A DNA stretch of 56,229 bases from an uncultured Opitutales bacterium (GTDB lineage Bacteria > Verrucomicrobiota > Verrucomicrobiia > Opitutales > Seribacteraceae). Below are positions 26,139-34,140 of the stretch, in pieces. How positions within the stretch are numbered: position 1 is the first letter of the stretch; every line of letters starts with the position of its first letter. The notes under the pieces are model-generated. The model saw only the letters and a list, made by a program, of their open reading frames with translations. It made no database searches and was not told the origin of the DNA. The stretch lies in NCBI GenBank assembly GCA_905612515.1, contig CAJQSI010000092.1:1-56229 (forward strand), read 5' to 3'. Made by a program: the position numbers and the translations under genes.

Positions 26139-26900
26139 ATGGGCAAAAAGCCTAGCGGCAAAGGTAAACGCCGGTTTCAACACAACCGGAATTTCATACG
26201 AAAAAACCAACGCATTCGCGTACCAGAAGTTCGCGTAATTGGACCGAAGGGCGAAATGCTTGGCGTGATGGCTCCCGAAGAAGCTTTGGTTATTGCCAAA
26301 AAACATCGACTGGATCTTGTCGAGGTAGCACCTACTGCACGTCCACCCGTGTGCCGCATCCTGGAGTTCGGCAAATATAAGTACGATCTAAGCAAGAACA
26401 AGAAGAACAAGGAAAATAGCGGTGGAAAACGCGTCAAGGAAGCGAAATTCCGACCTCGTATCGATACGCACGACTACGAAACCAAACTCCGACGGTCCGA
26501 GAAATTTTTACACCAAGGTTTCAAGCTCAAGCTCACAATGATGATGCGTGGGCGCGAAATGGAGCACATGGATATAGGCTTCGGTCGTCTGAGACAGGCT
26601 GTAATTGACTTGTCGGGGGTCGGTCGCGCGGACGACGAACCGAAGCGCGCGGGTCGATTCATCATGGTGAACCTTTCACCTCTTCCCAAGAACCAACACG
26701 TCCTCAAATATAATTCCGTAGCCGAAGCGACCGTGGAAGTTCCCGATGAGCAAGACGAGGAGGAAGAAATTGACGAGGAGGGTGGCGAGGAAGTCGAGGA
26801 GCACGATGACGAAGTAGAATCCGAAGAACTGGCCGAAAAAGATGATTCGGGGACCGAGACCTCTGCAACGTCGAAAGTGGATTCGGATTCGGAAGATTGA
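26139..26900 (+). CDS. infC: Translation initiation factor IF-3 with a long acidic C-terminal tail
   Basis: The 253-residue protein is about 70 residues longer than usual IF-3. The N-terminal domain (FIRKNQRIRVPEVRVI), linker (CRILEFGKYKYDLSKNKKN) and C-terminal domain (FRPRIDTHDYETKLRRSEKFL, TMMMRGREMEH) are canonical. The extra part from about 195 is almost only Glu/Asp/Ser/Thr. IF-3 controls start-codon choice and subunit splitting. Translation starts at a normal ATG rather than the ATT used in E. coli. rpmI and rplT do not follow it here. Confidence 0.95.
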   Translation: MGKKPSGKGKRRFQHNRNFIRKNQRIRVPEVRVIGPKGEMLGVMAPEEALVIAKKHRLDLVEVAPTARPPVCRILEFGKYKYDLSKNKKNKENSGGKRVKEAKFRPRIDTHDYETKLRRSEKFLHQGFKLKLTMMMRGREMEHMDIGFGRLRQAVIDLSGVGRADDEPKRAGRFIMVNLSPLPKNQHVLKYNSVAEATVEVPDEQDEEEEIDEEGGEEVEEHDDEVESEELAEKDDSGTETSATSKVDSDSED

Positions 26901-26939
26901 ATCTTCCTTCATTCGCCACTGCGGAACCTGAATCTGCAG

Positions 26940-27305
26940 ATGGAATTGAAGCATTTGTTTTTTGTTGCCGCAGGCGGTGCCTTGGGGTCCGTATTGCGGA
27001 CATGGTTGTGGCATGTTCTGCGTGGAGGATTCCCATGGTCTACGATTGCAGTTAACGTGGCGGGATCATTTCTCATAGGCGTTTTGTTTCATACTTTGGG
27101 GAATGACGAAGATAATTTGAACCTGCGCTTCTTTTTAATTGCCGGATTGTGTGGAGGTTTTACTACTTTTTCTACTTTCAGTCTAGATGTGCTAAAGCTT
27201 TTTCGCGATGGCCATGCCTGGCTGGCGTTGGGGAACGTCGCACTTTCTCTCGTCTGTTGCCTAGTCGCTGTTTTCGCGGGTTGGCGGTTGGCTGTCGCGA
27301 GCTAA
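26940..27305 (+). CDS. crcB: Fluoride-specific ion channel CrcB/FluC
   Basis: The 121-residue protein has four membrane segments and the family signatures GGALGSVLRTW, STIAVNVAGSFLIGVL and GLCGGFTTFSTFSLD. FluC forms antiparallel dimers that export fluoride. It starts 39 bp after infC, too short a gap for a fluoride riboswitch of its own. Confidence 0.94.
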   Translation: MELKHLFFVAAGGALGSVLRTWLWHVLRGGFPWSTIAVNVAGSFLIGVLFHTLGNDEDNLNLRFFLIAGLCGGFTTFSTFSLDVLKLFRDGHAWLALGNVALSLVCCLVAVFAGWRLAVAS

Positions 27306-27362
27306 GTGTCTTCAAAAAGTTCGCTTGCGGCTGATTTATTCGTGTGCGACCCTATAAAGAGC

Positions 27363-28463
27363 ATGCGCATACCTCTTTTTCTTAGTTTCACCGCCACTAT
27401 CTTGTGCGTTCACATTGAAGGTGCGGTAGCTCCGTCCCCATTTCTGCCGCCCGGGTATAATTCCCGTCCGACGGAAAAACCAATCCAATCTCCGAGAAAT
27501 CCTAAACCTCAAACACCGAACGTCCAAATATCAAAAGAAATTGAATTAGGCGGATTTTTCTCTCTTGGGACCGGGGAGAGCCGGAAACTTTATTTTTCCC
27601 TTTTCAACAAAAAGGTGAACCACGCGCAATGGATCACCATTGGGGAAAAAACGGATGAGGATTTTCTCGCCGAATCCTTTGATTTCGATACGGAAACCCT
27701 GACGGTACGTTTTGGGGACTCTTCGCACGACCTATCCCTGCGGATGGCAAAAGGTACTTCGGGAGGAAAACCCGGGTCGTCGAATGCTCGCAATGTTGCA
27801 TCGACCACCGCGTCCACTCCAGGCAAACCTCGCGTCATGCCGCCCCGACCCAAGACCACTCCAACCTTGCCTCCATGGCTTGCCAATCGATCGGCGTCCG
27901 GTTCGTCTCGCGCGGGTGGTGGTTATCCCGGTTCTTCTCCTTCCAGAGGCGGAACGAGCGGTCTAAGTTCAGCGAGTGCCTCACAGGCAACGCGAACCTT
28001 TTCCGGAGGACGTTCAGGTGGCTATGTTCCACGTCCTATAAATAGCGTCAATTCTCCTGGCGTGTCGTCTCCTTCTACGGGTGTAGCTACACCCCTGACC
28101 GGCACTCCTTCTTCCCCACGATCAACGAGTTACGTCCCGCCTTCTGGAAACGGAGTGGGTTCCCCCGTTGTTTCGCCTCCTTCAACTCCAGAGGTTTCTC
28201 CTATAAGAGGGATATCATCGGAAATTGCTCCCGCAACTGATGAAAGTGCTTCTGCCTTTACTCCTCAGGTATCTAGTGGACGCTCTCCTTCCACCTCTAT
28301 CTCCGGGAGTTCCATTACTGGATTTGATTCTTCCGAGGAAACGGGCGGAACTATTTCATCGGGTTCACCGATCGACCTGAACAGCCTGCCACCCCCTCCA
28401 CCCCCGCCCGATATTCTTCCTCCGGGACCTCCTCCCAACATTATCCCTTCCCGTGAGGATTAG
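27363..28463 (+). CDS. Secreted Pro/Ser/Gly-rich protein coupled to downstream protease
   Basis: Start chosen at ATG 27363 because MRIPLFLSFTATILCVHIEG is a signal peptide; an upstream GTG at 27306 would precede it with 19 hydrophilic residues. The 366-residue product has a short ordered domain near the N-terminus (residues about 60-130, with LSLGTGESRKLYFSL-like and TIGEKTDEDFLAESF segments). More than 200 residues of low complexity follow, rich in Ser, Thr, Pro and Gly. It ends in poly-Pro (PPPPPPPDILPPGPPPNII). The ordered part resembles an SHD1/SLA1-like domain, without certainty. Its stop overlaps the protease start by 11 bases. It may be a cell-wall linker or a substrate. Confidence 0.55.
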   Translation: MRIPLFLSFTATILCVHIEGAVAPSPFLPPGYNSRPTEKPIQSPRNPKPQTPNVQISKEIELGGFFSLGTGESRKLYFSLFNKKVNHAQWITIGEKTDEDFLAESFDFDTETLTVRFGDSSHDLSLRMAKGTSGGKPGSSNARNVASTTASTPGKPRVMPPRPKTTPTLPPWLANRSASGSSRAGGGYPGSSPSRGGTSGLSSASASQATRTFSGGRSGGYVPRPINSVNSPGVSSPSTGVATPLTGTPSSPRSTSYVPPSGNGVGSPVVSPPSTPEVSPIRGISSEIAPATDESASAFTPQVSSGRSPSTSISGSSITGFDSSEETGGTISSGSPIDLNSLPPPPPPPDILPPGPPPNIIPSRED

Positions 28464-29730
28464 CTCTGCGGCGGTCCTTGGACCTACGCTTCTTCTTTTA
28501 TCTTTTGTAGCTGCGCAGAATCAACGGCGTATCGGAACTCGACACGATGTTTCGCTTGAGTTGCATCGTCAAATGGGTAGCAACCTCGGTTCCTTTTCAT
28601 CGGGCGATAATTTTCCCGATCTTTCCCCGGTCGGTCTCGTTCAGTCCGGTAAAGGTTTTATTGGAACAGGTACCTTAATTTCTCCAACCATAGTTGTGAC
28701 AGCCGGACACGTGTTGCGTGGGAGTTACAAAGCAAAAGCGCCGGTTGCATCCGAATGGACTTTTTCCCTGGGTTCGGACTCACTGAAACCAACTGCGACT
28801 TACTCCGTTTCCGAAATTATTCTCCACCCTGGTTGGACGGCTCGATTGAGTTATGAAGGCGGTATTGGAGACGGTGACATACTTGGTCTCGATCTTGCCT
28901 TGCTGAGACTTGATTTACCTGTAACCGGGGTGACTCCTGCTCGTTTTAATGCCGGAGATTCGGAACTCATCGGGTCTCGAGTAATTCTTGCCGGTTACGG
29001 AAGCATTGCCGATGGGAAAAGAGGTGTCACTTCGGTTGATAATTTCGATCGATTGGCTGGCGAAAATACATTGGATCGAGTCGTCGAAACCGTGAATGCC
29101 TCTAATGTTCTCCAACACTATAGGGGAGGGGTGCTTGGCGTTGATTTCGATAGCCCCGATGAATTTTTCAATTCTCTTGGCTCGACAGCTTCTCCCATCG
29201 ATTATTTAGGGTCGGGATCGAGTGCTTCCACACCTTTGCCTTATGAAGCGACCACGGCAGGGGGCGATAGCGGTGGTCCGGCCTTTGTGAGAATGAATGG
29301 CGTGTGGAAAGTTGTCGGTACCGTTTCCTATGGAACCGAGAGTTCCGTTTACGGGGACGTTACTGTTTACACTCGTTTAGCTTCGCAATCGGATTGGTTT
29401 AGAATATACCTCGAACGCTGGGCACCTGCACGTCGGGCGGGCTTTGGGGAGTGGTTGAATCTTGATTGGTTGGGGAATTTCGCCACTTATCAAGGGGATT
29501 GGATCTTTCATGAAAAACTCGGCTGGTTTTATTCTCCAGGCAATGGAGCTGATGAGTTTTGGGCATGGCAAACTGAACTCGGCTGGTGGTGGACTAGCAT
29601 CAAAGCCTATCCTTACTTTTATGCGGACGAAGGCAAATGCTGGCTCTATTTCTCTGCCAGTGATTCTACTCCCTCCCGCTGTCGCTTCTACAATTATGAG
29701 ATTAAGGATTGGGAAATCTTTGAGCGCTAG
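28453..29730 (+). CDS. Secreted trypsin-like serine protease with C-terminal Trp-rich module
   Basis: The GTG at 28453 gives a signal peptide (AAVLGPTLLLLSFVAA). The 425-residue protein has the S1 triad: His in TAGHVL, Asp in DLALLRL, Ser in GGDSGGP. After the protease (about 20-325) a Trp-rich tail of about 100 residues follows, with LDWLGNFATY, GDWIFHEKLGWFY, TELGWWWT, CWLYFSA and RFYNYEIKDW. The same module ends the giant protein at 34141-42144. It is translationally coupled to the Pro/Ser-rich gene. Confidence 0.85.
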   Translation: MRISSAAVLGPTLLLLSFVAAQNQRRIGTRHDVSLELHRQMGSNLGSFSSGDNFPDLSPVGLVQSGKGFIGTGTLISPTIVVTAGHVLRGSYKAKAPVASEWTFSLGSDSLKPTATYSVSEIILHPGWTARLSYEGGIGDGDILGLDLALLRLDLPVTGVTPARFNAGDSELIGSRVILAGYGSIADGKRGVTSVDNFDRLAGENTLDRVVETVNASNVLQHYRGGVLGVDFDSPDEFFNSLGSTASPIDYLGSGSSASTPLPYEATTAGGDSGGPAFVRMNGVWKVVGTVSYGTESSVYGDVTVYTRLASQSDWFRIYLERWAPARRAGFGEWLNLDWLGNFATYQGDWIFHEKLGWFYSPGNGADEFWAWQTELGWWWTSIKAYPYFYADEGKCWLYFSASDSTPSRCRFYNYEIKDWEIFER

Positions 29731-29762
29731 GCTTTAAAAGCTCTCGCTTTTTCTCCCTTTTC
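29723..29762 (+). terminator. Rho-independent terminator after the protease gene
   Basis: An interrupted stem (AGCG with CGCT outside, GGCTT with AAGCT inside, one G-U pair) overlaps the stop codon and is followed by TTTTTCTCCCTTTT. The stem is imperfect but the T-run is good. It would separate the protease unit from the permease gene 54 bp downstream. Confidence 0.45.
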
Positions 29763-29784
29763 GGCAAAAAATATTCTTGTTAGC

Positions 29785-30591
29785 ATGGAACCAATTCTAA
29801 GTCTCTTTCGTCGCCACGAGCTTTTTTGGCAGTTTCTTTCACGTAACGTAAAAGCTCGTCATCGTGGCAGTGTTCTGGGAGCTATATGGCTTGTCGCCAA
29901 TCCTCTCCTAATGCTAAGTCTCTATGTTTTTGCATTCGGCGTGGTTTTCGGAGGCCGCTTCACCGACTCCCCCGACGAATCAACTCTCGATTACGCCCTC
30001 GGGGTTTTTCTCGGTCTCAATGTCCTGGGTCTTGTGTCGGGTGTCATTGGCGGTGCTCCCGGAGTGATCGTGGGCCAACCGAACTTCGTTAAAAAGGTCG
30101 TCTTTCCGCTAGAAATACTGCCCGCCGCGATGGCGGGAGCCCTTGGCTACGACCTTCTCATCGGTCTAGGGCTCTGTCTCGTCGGCATTTCTTCTCTCGG
30201 ACCGGGGTTGACTCTTTCCGCTTGTTGGATTCCCGTTATCGTCGCACCTGTTTTTTTCATTGCTTTGGGCTTGGCGTGGTTTTTTTCCGCCCTCGGCGTT
30301 TTTATCCGAGACATAGGTCAACTCGGAGGATTCCTCGGGTTAGGCTTATTATATGCCAGTGGCGTTTTCTATTCCGCGGACAAGGCCCGTGAAGCCGCTC
30401 CGGGTATCTGGGTTTTCTTGAAGTGGAATCCTCTGATTCACGTCATCGACTCTCTCCGGCAAGTTTGCCTTTGGGGAGGCGAGCCCTCGTTTCTGGCGTT
30501 GGCCTATGTTTGGGTGTTCGGCGTTATCATTTTGCTCATCGGCGCTTGGTTCTTCCATCGTCTACGTCCCGCTTTTGCCGACGTCTTGTGA
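29785..30591 (+). CDS. ABC-2 type polysaccharide export permease (Wzm-like)
   Basis: The 268-residue protein has about six membrane segments. Motifs are VKARHRGSVLGAIWLVANPLL near the N-terminus, then VVFGGRF, WFFSALGVFIRDIGQLGGF and WNPLIHVIDSLRQ. It belongs to the Wzm/KpsM/RfbA permease family that exports lipid-linked O-antigen or teichoic acids with a Wzt ATPase. No ATPase is adjacent; the only one in the window is at 44568, about 14 kb away and in an A+T-rich island. Confidence 0.82.
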   Translation: MEPILSLFRRHELFWQFLSRNVKARHRGSVLGAIWLVANPLLMLSLYVFAFGVVFGGRFTDSPDESTLDYALGVFLGLNVLGLVSGVIGGAPGVIVGQPNFVKKVVFPLEILPAAMAGALGYDLLIGLGLCLVGISSLGPGLTLSACWIPVIVAPVFFIALGLAWFFSALGVFIRDIGQLGGFLGLGLLYASGVFYSADKAREAAPGIWVFLKWNPLIHVIDSLRQVCLWGGEPSFLALAYVWVFGVIILLIGAWFFHRLRPAFADVL

Positions 30592-30610
30592 GGAGGAGGG
30601 AGTTTTTAAG

Positions 30611-32018
30611 TCACCCAGCCTTTGACCGCGACTTCTCCGTCTCGGCTAGTTTTTTCACATGGCGGAGTACTCGCGCGTGGATACGGTGGATGAGAAAATC
30701 CGACCACAATTGCCAATAGCTTGCCGGCCACATGTTGTGGCGATACCAAGTGGTGCCGATGAGGCGGGTTTGGCCATCGGGTAGCGGAACGAGGCGAAAT
30801 TCGCCTCGTTCGCTTTGCAGATGCCCGTCGAGATGGGGGGGGGCGGATATCGTATGGAGAGAGTTCCTTCATTGGCGGCGGTTGCTCCGTTACGTCGAAT
30901 GCCAAGGTGTTTGGCTCGTCCCAGACCGTAATCGGTTCGACAAAGGCTCCCGTGGTGAAAATACAGTGCCGTACGGCGCCAACGCCCTTTCCCTCGATCT
31001 CGGCGGATATCGGGCAAGCCACGCCCGCTTTGAAGAGCCAGTCCTCGGGCGGGGGAAGTTCGGAAAAAGAAACGACATGTAGCCAAACGGTTTCGGGCGG
31101 AGCGTTTACCACTACCTCTGAGCGAACGGCGAACAACGGCACCTCAGATTCGACCTTTTTTTCAAATCCCATTAGAAAGAATATGGCGATGAATATGGCG
31201 AGGGATGGATTTCCGTGATTCGGTCGTCGTTGTACGAGATGACCGACCGCTCCCCCTAGGAGTGCAAGTGGAAAGGCAATAGGTGCGGCCATCGCCAGAC
31301 AGATTAGGCCCTCAATCGCCAGAAGTAGGAGAAAGAGGAATGCAAATGCTGCGGCTAGGGCGGCTACACCTAAGCTGCCGCCAAGGCTCCGTTCCTTGTG
31401 ATGTCCATAAGTGACGGCGGCGACCAATCCCATCGCAAAGGGCAACCCCACGAAGAATCCCCAGCCATAGTGTTGAAAAAATGAAAATTCTAGGGTTAAC
31501 GTGATTATGCCTACCGCGCACATGGCCGAAAAACCACCTGACAAAGCGGCGCAGTTGACGTTGCCTTGCGGAATGATTTGATCGAGCCACGATTGCGACC
31601 TTTTTCCGGAAGTTTTTCCTGAATCCATGCCTCTTTCACGGAGTAACGTAAGCAACAGGAAGAACAGTAGATTTACGAAAGGAGCGAAAAATAGGACGGC
31701 CAACCACAAAGGCCAATCCATTGCCCGCAACCTCTTTATCGTCAGTATAATCCCAATGTAAATGAAGGGAAGAGCCAGTCCTGACATGGCAAGGATCGCA
31801 CTTTTGTCGTCGTGGAAAAACTCGTTCCATCCCTTGGTTGGAATTAGGTAAGCCAACGGTAGAAGAAAGAGGTTGTCGTTGTGAATAAAGGTATCGGCTA
31901 TGAGTCGATCCAGATTCCATTTCACAAAGAATAACGATACGCCGACGAATGCATAACTGCGGCGGTCAACTTTCCCTTTCCATGAGAAAAGAAAACTCGC
32001 TAATTTCTTTATGCCCAT
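30611..32018 (-). pseudogene. DUF805-SRPBCC membrane protein, frameshifted in a 9-base homopolymer
   Basis: Start chosen at the ATG at 32018 (MGIKKLASFLFSWKGKVDRRSY). The N-terminal third is a DUF805 domain with four membrane segments, then about five more, then an SRPBCC/polyketide-cyclase-like domain (SEVVVNAPPETVWLHVVSF, FVEPITVWDEPNTLAFDV). The reading frame as given ends in an Arg/Pro/Ser-rich tail unlike a domain. If one base is removed from the run of nine G at 30835-30843 (C on the coding strand), the frame continues as HLDGHLQSERGEFRLVPLPD, then TRLIGTTWYRHNMWPASYWQ and WSDFLIHRI to a stop at 30611, the expected SRPBCC ending. So the gene is broken, phase-variable, or the base count is wrong. 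Confidence 0.75.
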
Positions 32019-32049
32019 GATTCTCACTTTAGGTAGCAATTCTTTTTCC

Positions 32050-33180
32050 TCAAGCTTCTCCGTATAGCGTTTTGGCTGTCTGTCTCCAAGTGAAGCCTGC
32101 AGCTCGTTCGCGGGCTTTTTGCCCGAGGCGTAGCCTAAGTTCATCGTCACGAAGCAGACGTTCGAGGGCACGCGCTAGATCGTCCGAATCATTGGGGTCG
32201 GCCAGCAAGCCTGTTTCGTTATGGACTACGGCGTCCTCTACGCCTCCCGTACGGTGGCCAAGGGCAGGTAGGCCGTGAGCGGCGGCCTCGAGGTAAACGA
32301 ACCCGAACCCTTCAACGCTATGAGGGTGAGGGACACTCGTGAGAGCGAATAGATCCGAGCTTTCGTATGCGATGCGGACGTCGTGATCCTGTAGGTCTCC
32401 AAGAAAGTGCACGGGTATGCCTGCCGAATCGGCTTGCTCGCGTAGTCCTCGGGCGTAATGAGGACGCACCTCGGGACCTATGATGTAATACTCCAGACCT
32501 GCCTTTAACTCGTTCGGCATTTGTCTAATGGCGTCAAGCATGCGGTCCTGTCCTTTTCGAGGATGGAGTCGTCCGACGGTGAGCATTCGAAGTTTGCCTT
32601 CGGTGTTTTCGTCTTCGTTATCCTTGTTCTCGGGTAAGAAGAGTCGTCGTGCGGCCCCAGGGGCAAGCACGATCTTTGAAGCCAATTCCGGGAAGCGAGC
32701 AAGAAGGGCCTTTCTGTTGAAATGTGAAAGAAGATGAATCTCGTCTGCCTTCCTCAGAAGCTTGCGAAAGAAGAATTTCTCTAGGGGGAATCTGCTGAAT
32801 AGGGGTATCTCGGAACCATGCAGAGTAATGATCAGTCTTTTTGGCAATAATCCGGTGAACGAGTCCAACCGCGCGAAAGCCCGGAGGGATCCGGGTTCCG
32901 CAAGATGTACGATGCTGCCTGCTAACTCGGCGACTTTTCTCCGAACTTCTCTGATGAGACCCACAGAACAACGCCAATCCTGAGAACCTCGAAGGGGTAG
33001 CGAACTAAGGGAGTAGGGGAGGGACGCGTTGCTTTCAAGATCGGGTTTTACAGGTGCCCAAACCTTTACGTCGTGACCGAGCGATGCTGCTGCGTAAGCC
33101 ATTTCCTCGCAATAGACTCCTGCTCCACCCCGTTTCGGGGGGAATTCATGTGTGAGAAGATTTATCTTGTGCCTCGCCAT
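32050..33180 (-). CDS. Glycosyltransferase family 4 (GT-B)
   Basis: Start set at the ATG at 33180 (MARHKINLLTHEFPPKRGG); an upstream TTG at 33195 adds five residues. The 376-residue enzyme has the N-terminal acceptor domain with the GGAGVY motif and the C-terminal donor domain with VGRLHPRKGQDRM and EGFGFVYLEAAAHGLP (E-x7-E). A retaining sugar transfer to a lipid- or polysaccharide acceptor is expected. It is convergent with the Wzm-like gene via the DUF805 gene and divergent from the SDR across 62 bp. Confidence 0.88.
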   Translation of the reverse strand: MARHKINLLTHEFPPKRGGAGVYCEEMAYAAASLGHDVKVWAPVKPDLESNASLPYSLSSLPLRGSQDWRCSVGLIREVRRKVAELAGSIVHLAEPGSLRAFARLDSFTGLLPKRLIITLHGSEIPLFSRFPLEKFFFRKLLRKADEIHLLSHFNRKALLARFPELASKIVLAPGAARRLFLPENKDNEDENTEGKLRMLTVGRLHPRKGQDRMLDAIRQMPNELKAGLEYYIIGPEVRPHYARGLREQADSAGIPVHFLGDLQDHDVRIAYESSDLFALTSVPHPHSVEGFGFVYLEAAAHGLPALGHRTGGVEDAVVHNETGLLADPNDSDDLARALERLLRDDELRLRLGQKARERAAGFTWRQTAKTLYGEA

Positions 33181-33242
33181 ATCAAGAAGGTTCAACCATT
33201 GTTGACGAACGGTTACATGGAGAAAAGGCGAATTTTCCGCAT

Positions 33243-34055
33243 ATGAAAAAACTCGGAGACATTTACAGGACGGCTTTGATCACTGGAGGCACTTCCGGGC
33301 TGGGGTTGGCATTTTCAAAAATGTTGGTGGGAGAAGGCGTCAAAGTAGTCTCTGTTTCTCGTAACCCTGACCTTTTGCCAAAGGTGAAAGGGTTGACCGG
33401 AGTGTCTCTTGATTTGGCAAACATGGCTTCCGTAAGTGACTTTGTCGAGGGATACCTTGTGGAACCGGGTGTGCCCGATCTCTTGGTGAACAATGCCGGT
33501 CATGGTGCTTTTTACGAGTGGGGTGTATTTCCCGAGAATGAGATCGTCCGACAAATTGACGTATTGTTGTCTGCACCCATACGGCTATGTCGAGCCTTTG
33601 CTCCTCCGATGGCTGAGCGTGGAAGCGGCGGGATCGTGAATGTGAGTTCGATCGCAGGAATGTTTCCATTGCCCTACATGCCCCTTTATAATGCAACGAA
33701 GGCGGGTCTCTCTTCTTTTTCCACCAGCTTGGCCTTGGAGTACAAAGATGTCCCTTTTGTCACCGATTTTCGTTTGGGAGATTTTCGGACGAATTTTAAC
33801 GAAGCGGTAAAAAAGGAATCCGTGCTGGAAAATGATTCCCGGCTTGGTCAAGCGTGGTCAAAAATCGAGAAACAGTTGAATTCATCCCCCGACCCCATCG
33901 TTGCCGCTCGCGCTTTGCGTGGAGTTTTACGCCGTAGACGAGGTGGCATAATTTATTCCGGTGGCTTTTTCCAAGTCCGTCTAGCCCCTTTGCTTTTTCG
34001 TATTCTTCCCTCTTGGGTTGTATATGCTTTTCTTAGGAATCGTTATAAGCTCTAA
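33243..34055 (+). CDS. Short-chain dehydrogenase/reductase
   Basis: The 270-residue SDR has the cofactor motif TGGTSGLGLAF, NNAGHG, and the catalytic Ser (NVSSIAG) with YNATK. Tail residues VVYAFLRNRYKL are hydrophobic/basic, and RLAPLLFRILPSW may touch the membrane. The substrate is not evident; this type acts on ketones or fatty/steroid-like substrates. A strong hairpin shared with the convergent giant gene follows. Confidence 0.88.
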   Translation: MKKLGDIYRTALITGGTSGLGLAFSKMLVGEGVKVVSVSRNPDLLPKVKGLTGVSLDLANMASVSDFVEGYLVEPGVPDLLVNNAGHGAFYEWGVFPENEIVRQIDVLLSAPIRLCRAFAPPMAERGSGGIVNVSSIAGMFPLPYMPLYNATKAGLSSFSTSLALEYKDVPFVTDFRLGDFRTNFNEAVKKESVLENDSRLGQAWSKIEKQLNSSPDPIVAARALRGVLRRRRGGIIYSGGFFQVRLAPLLFRILPSWVVYAFLRNRYKL

Positions 34056-34072
34056 GCGACTTATTCCTATCC

Positions 34073-34108
34073 TAAAAAAAGAAACCCTCGCCAATTGTAG
34101 CGAGGGTT
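34073..34108 (-). terminator. Terminator of the giant surface-protein gene, probably bidirectional
   Basis: AACCCTCGC (34083-34091) and GCGAGGGTT (34100-34108) form a 9-bp perfect stem with an 8-base loop. Read on the minus strand it is followed by TTTCTTTTTTT, a classical rho-independent terminator 33 bp after the giant gene. In the plus direction it has only a weak T-run (CCTTGTTCT) and may help end the SDR transcript. Confidence 0.85.
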
Positions 34109-34140
34109 CCTTGTTCTAAAAATACGAACTACTTGTCAGT

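Noticed and set aside
26901-26939. Fluoride riboswitch before crcB
   Set aside because: The gap to infC is only 39 bp and does not show the conserved pseudoknot sequence.
30606-32171. Full 521-codon frame taken as an intact gene
   Set aside because: Its C-terminal 70 residues are Arg/Pro-rich nonsense-like sequence whereas the alternative frame gives a domain-like ending; the N-terminal 51 codons overlap the neighbouring glycosyltransferase.
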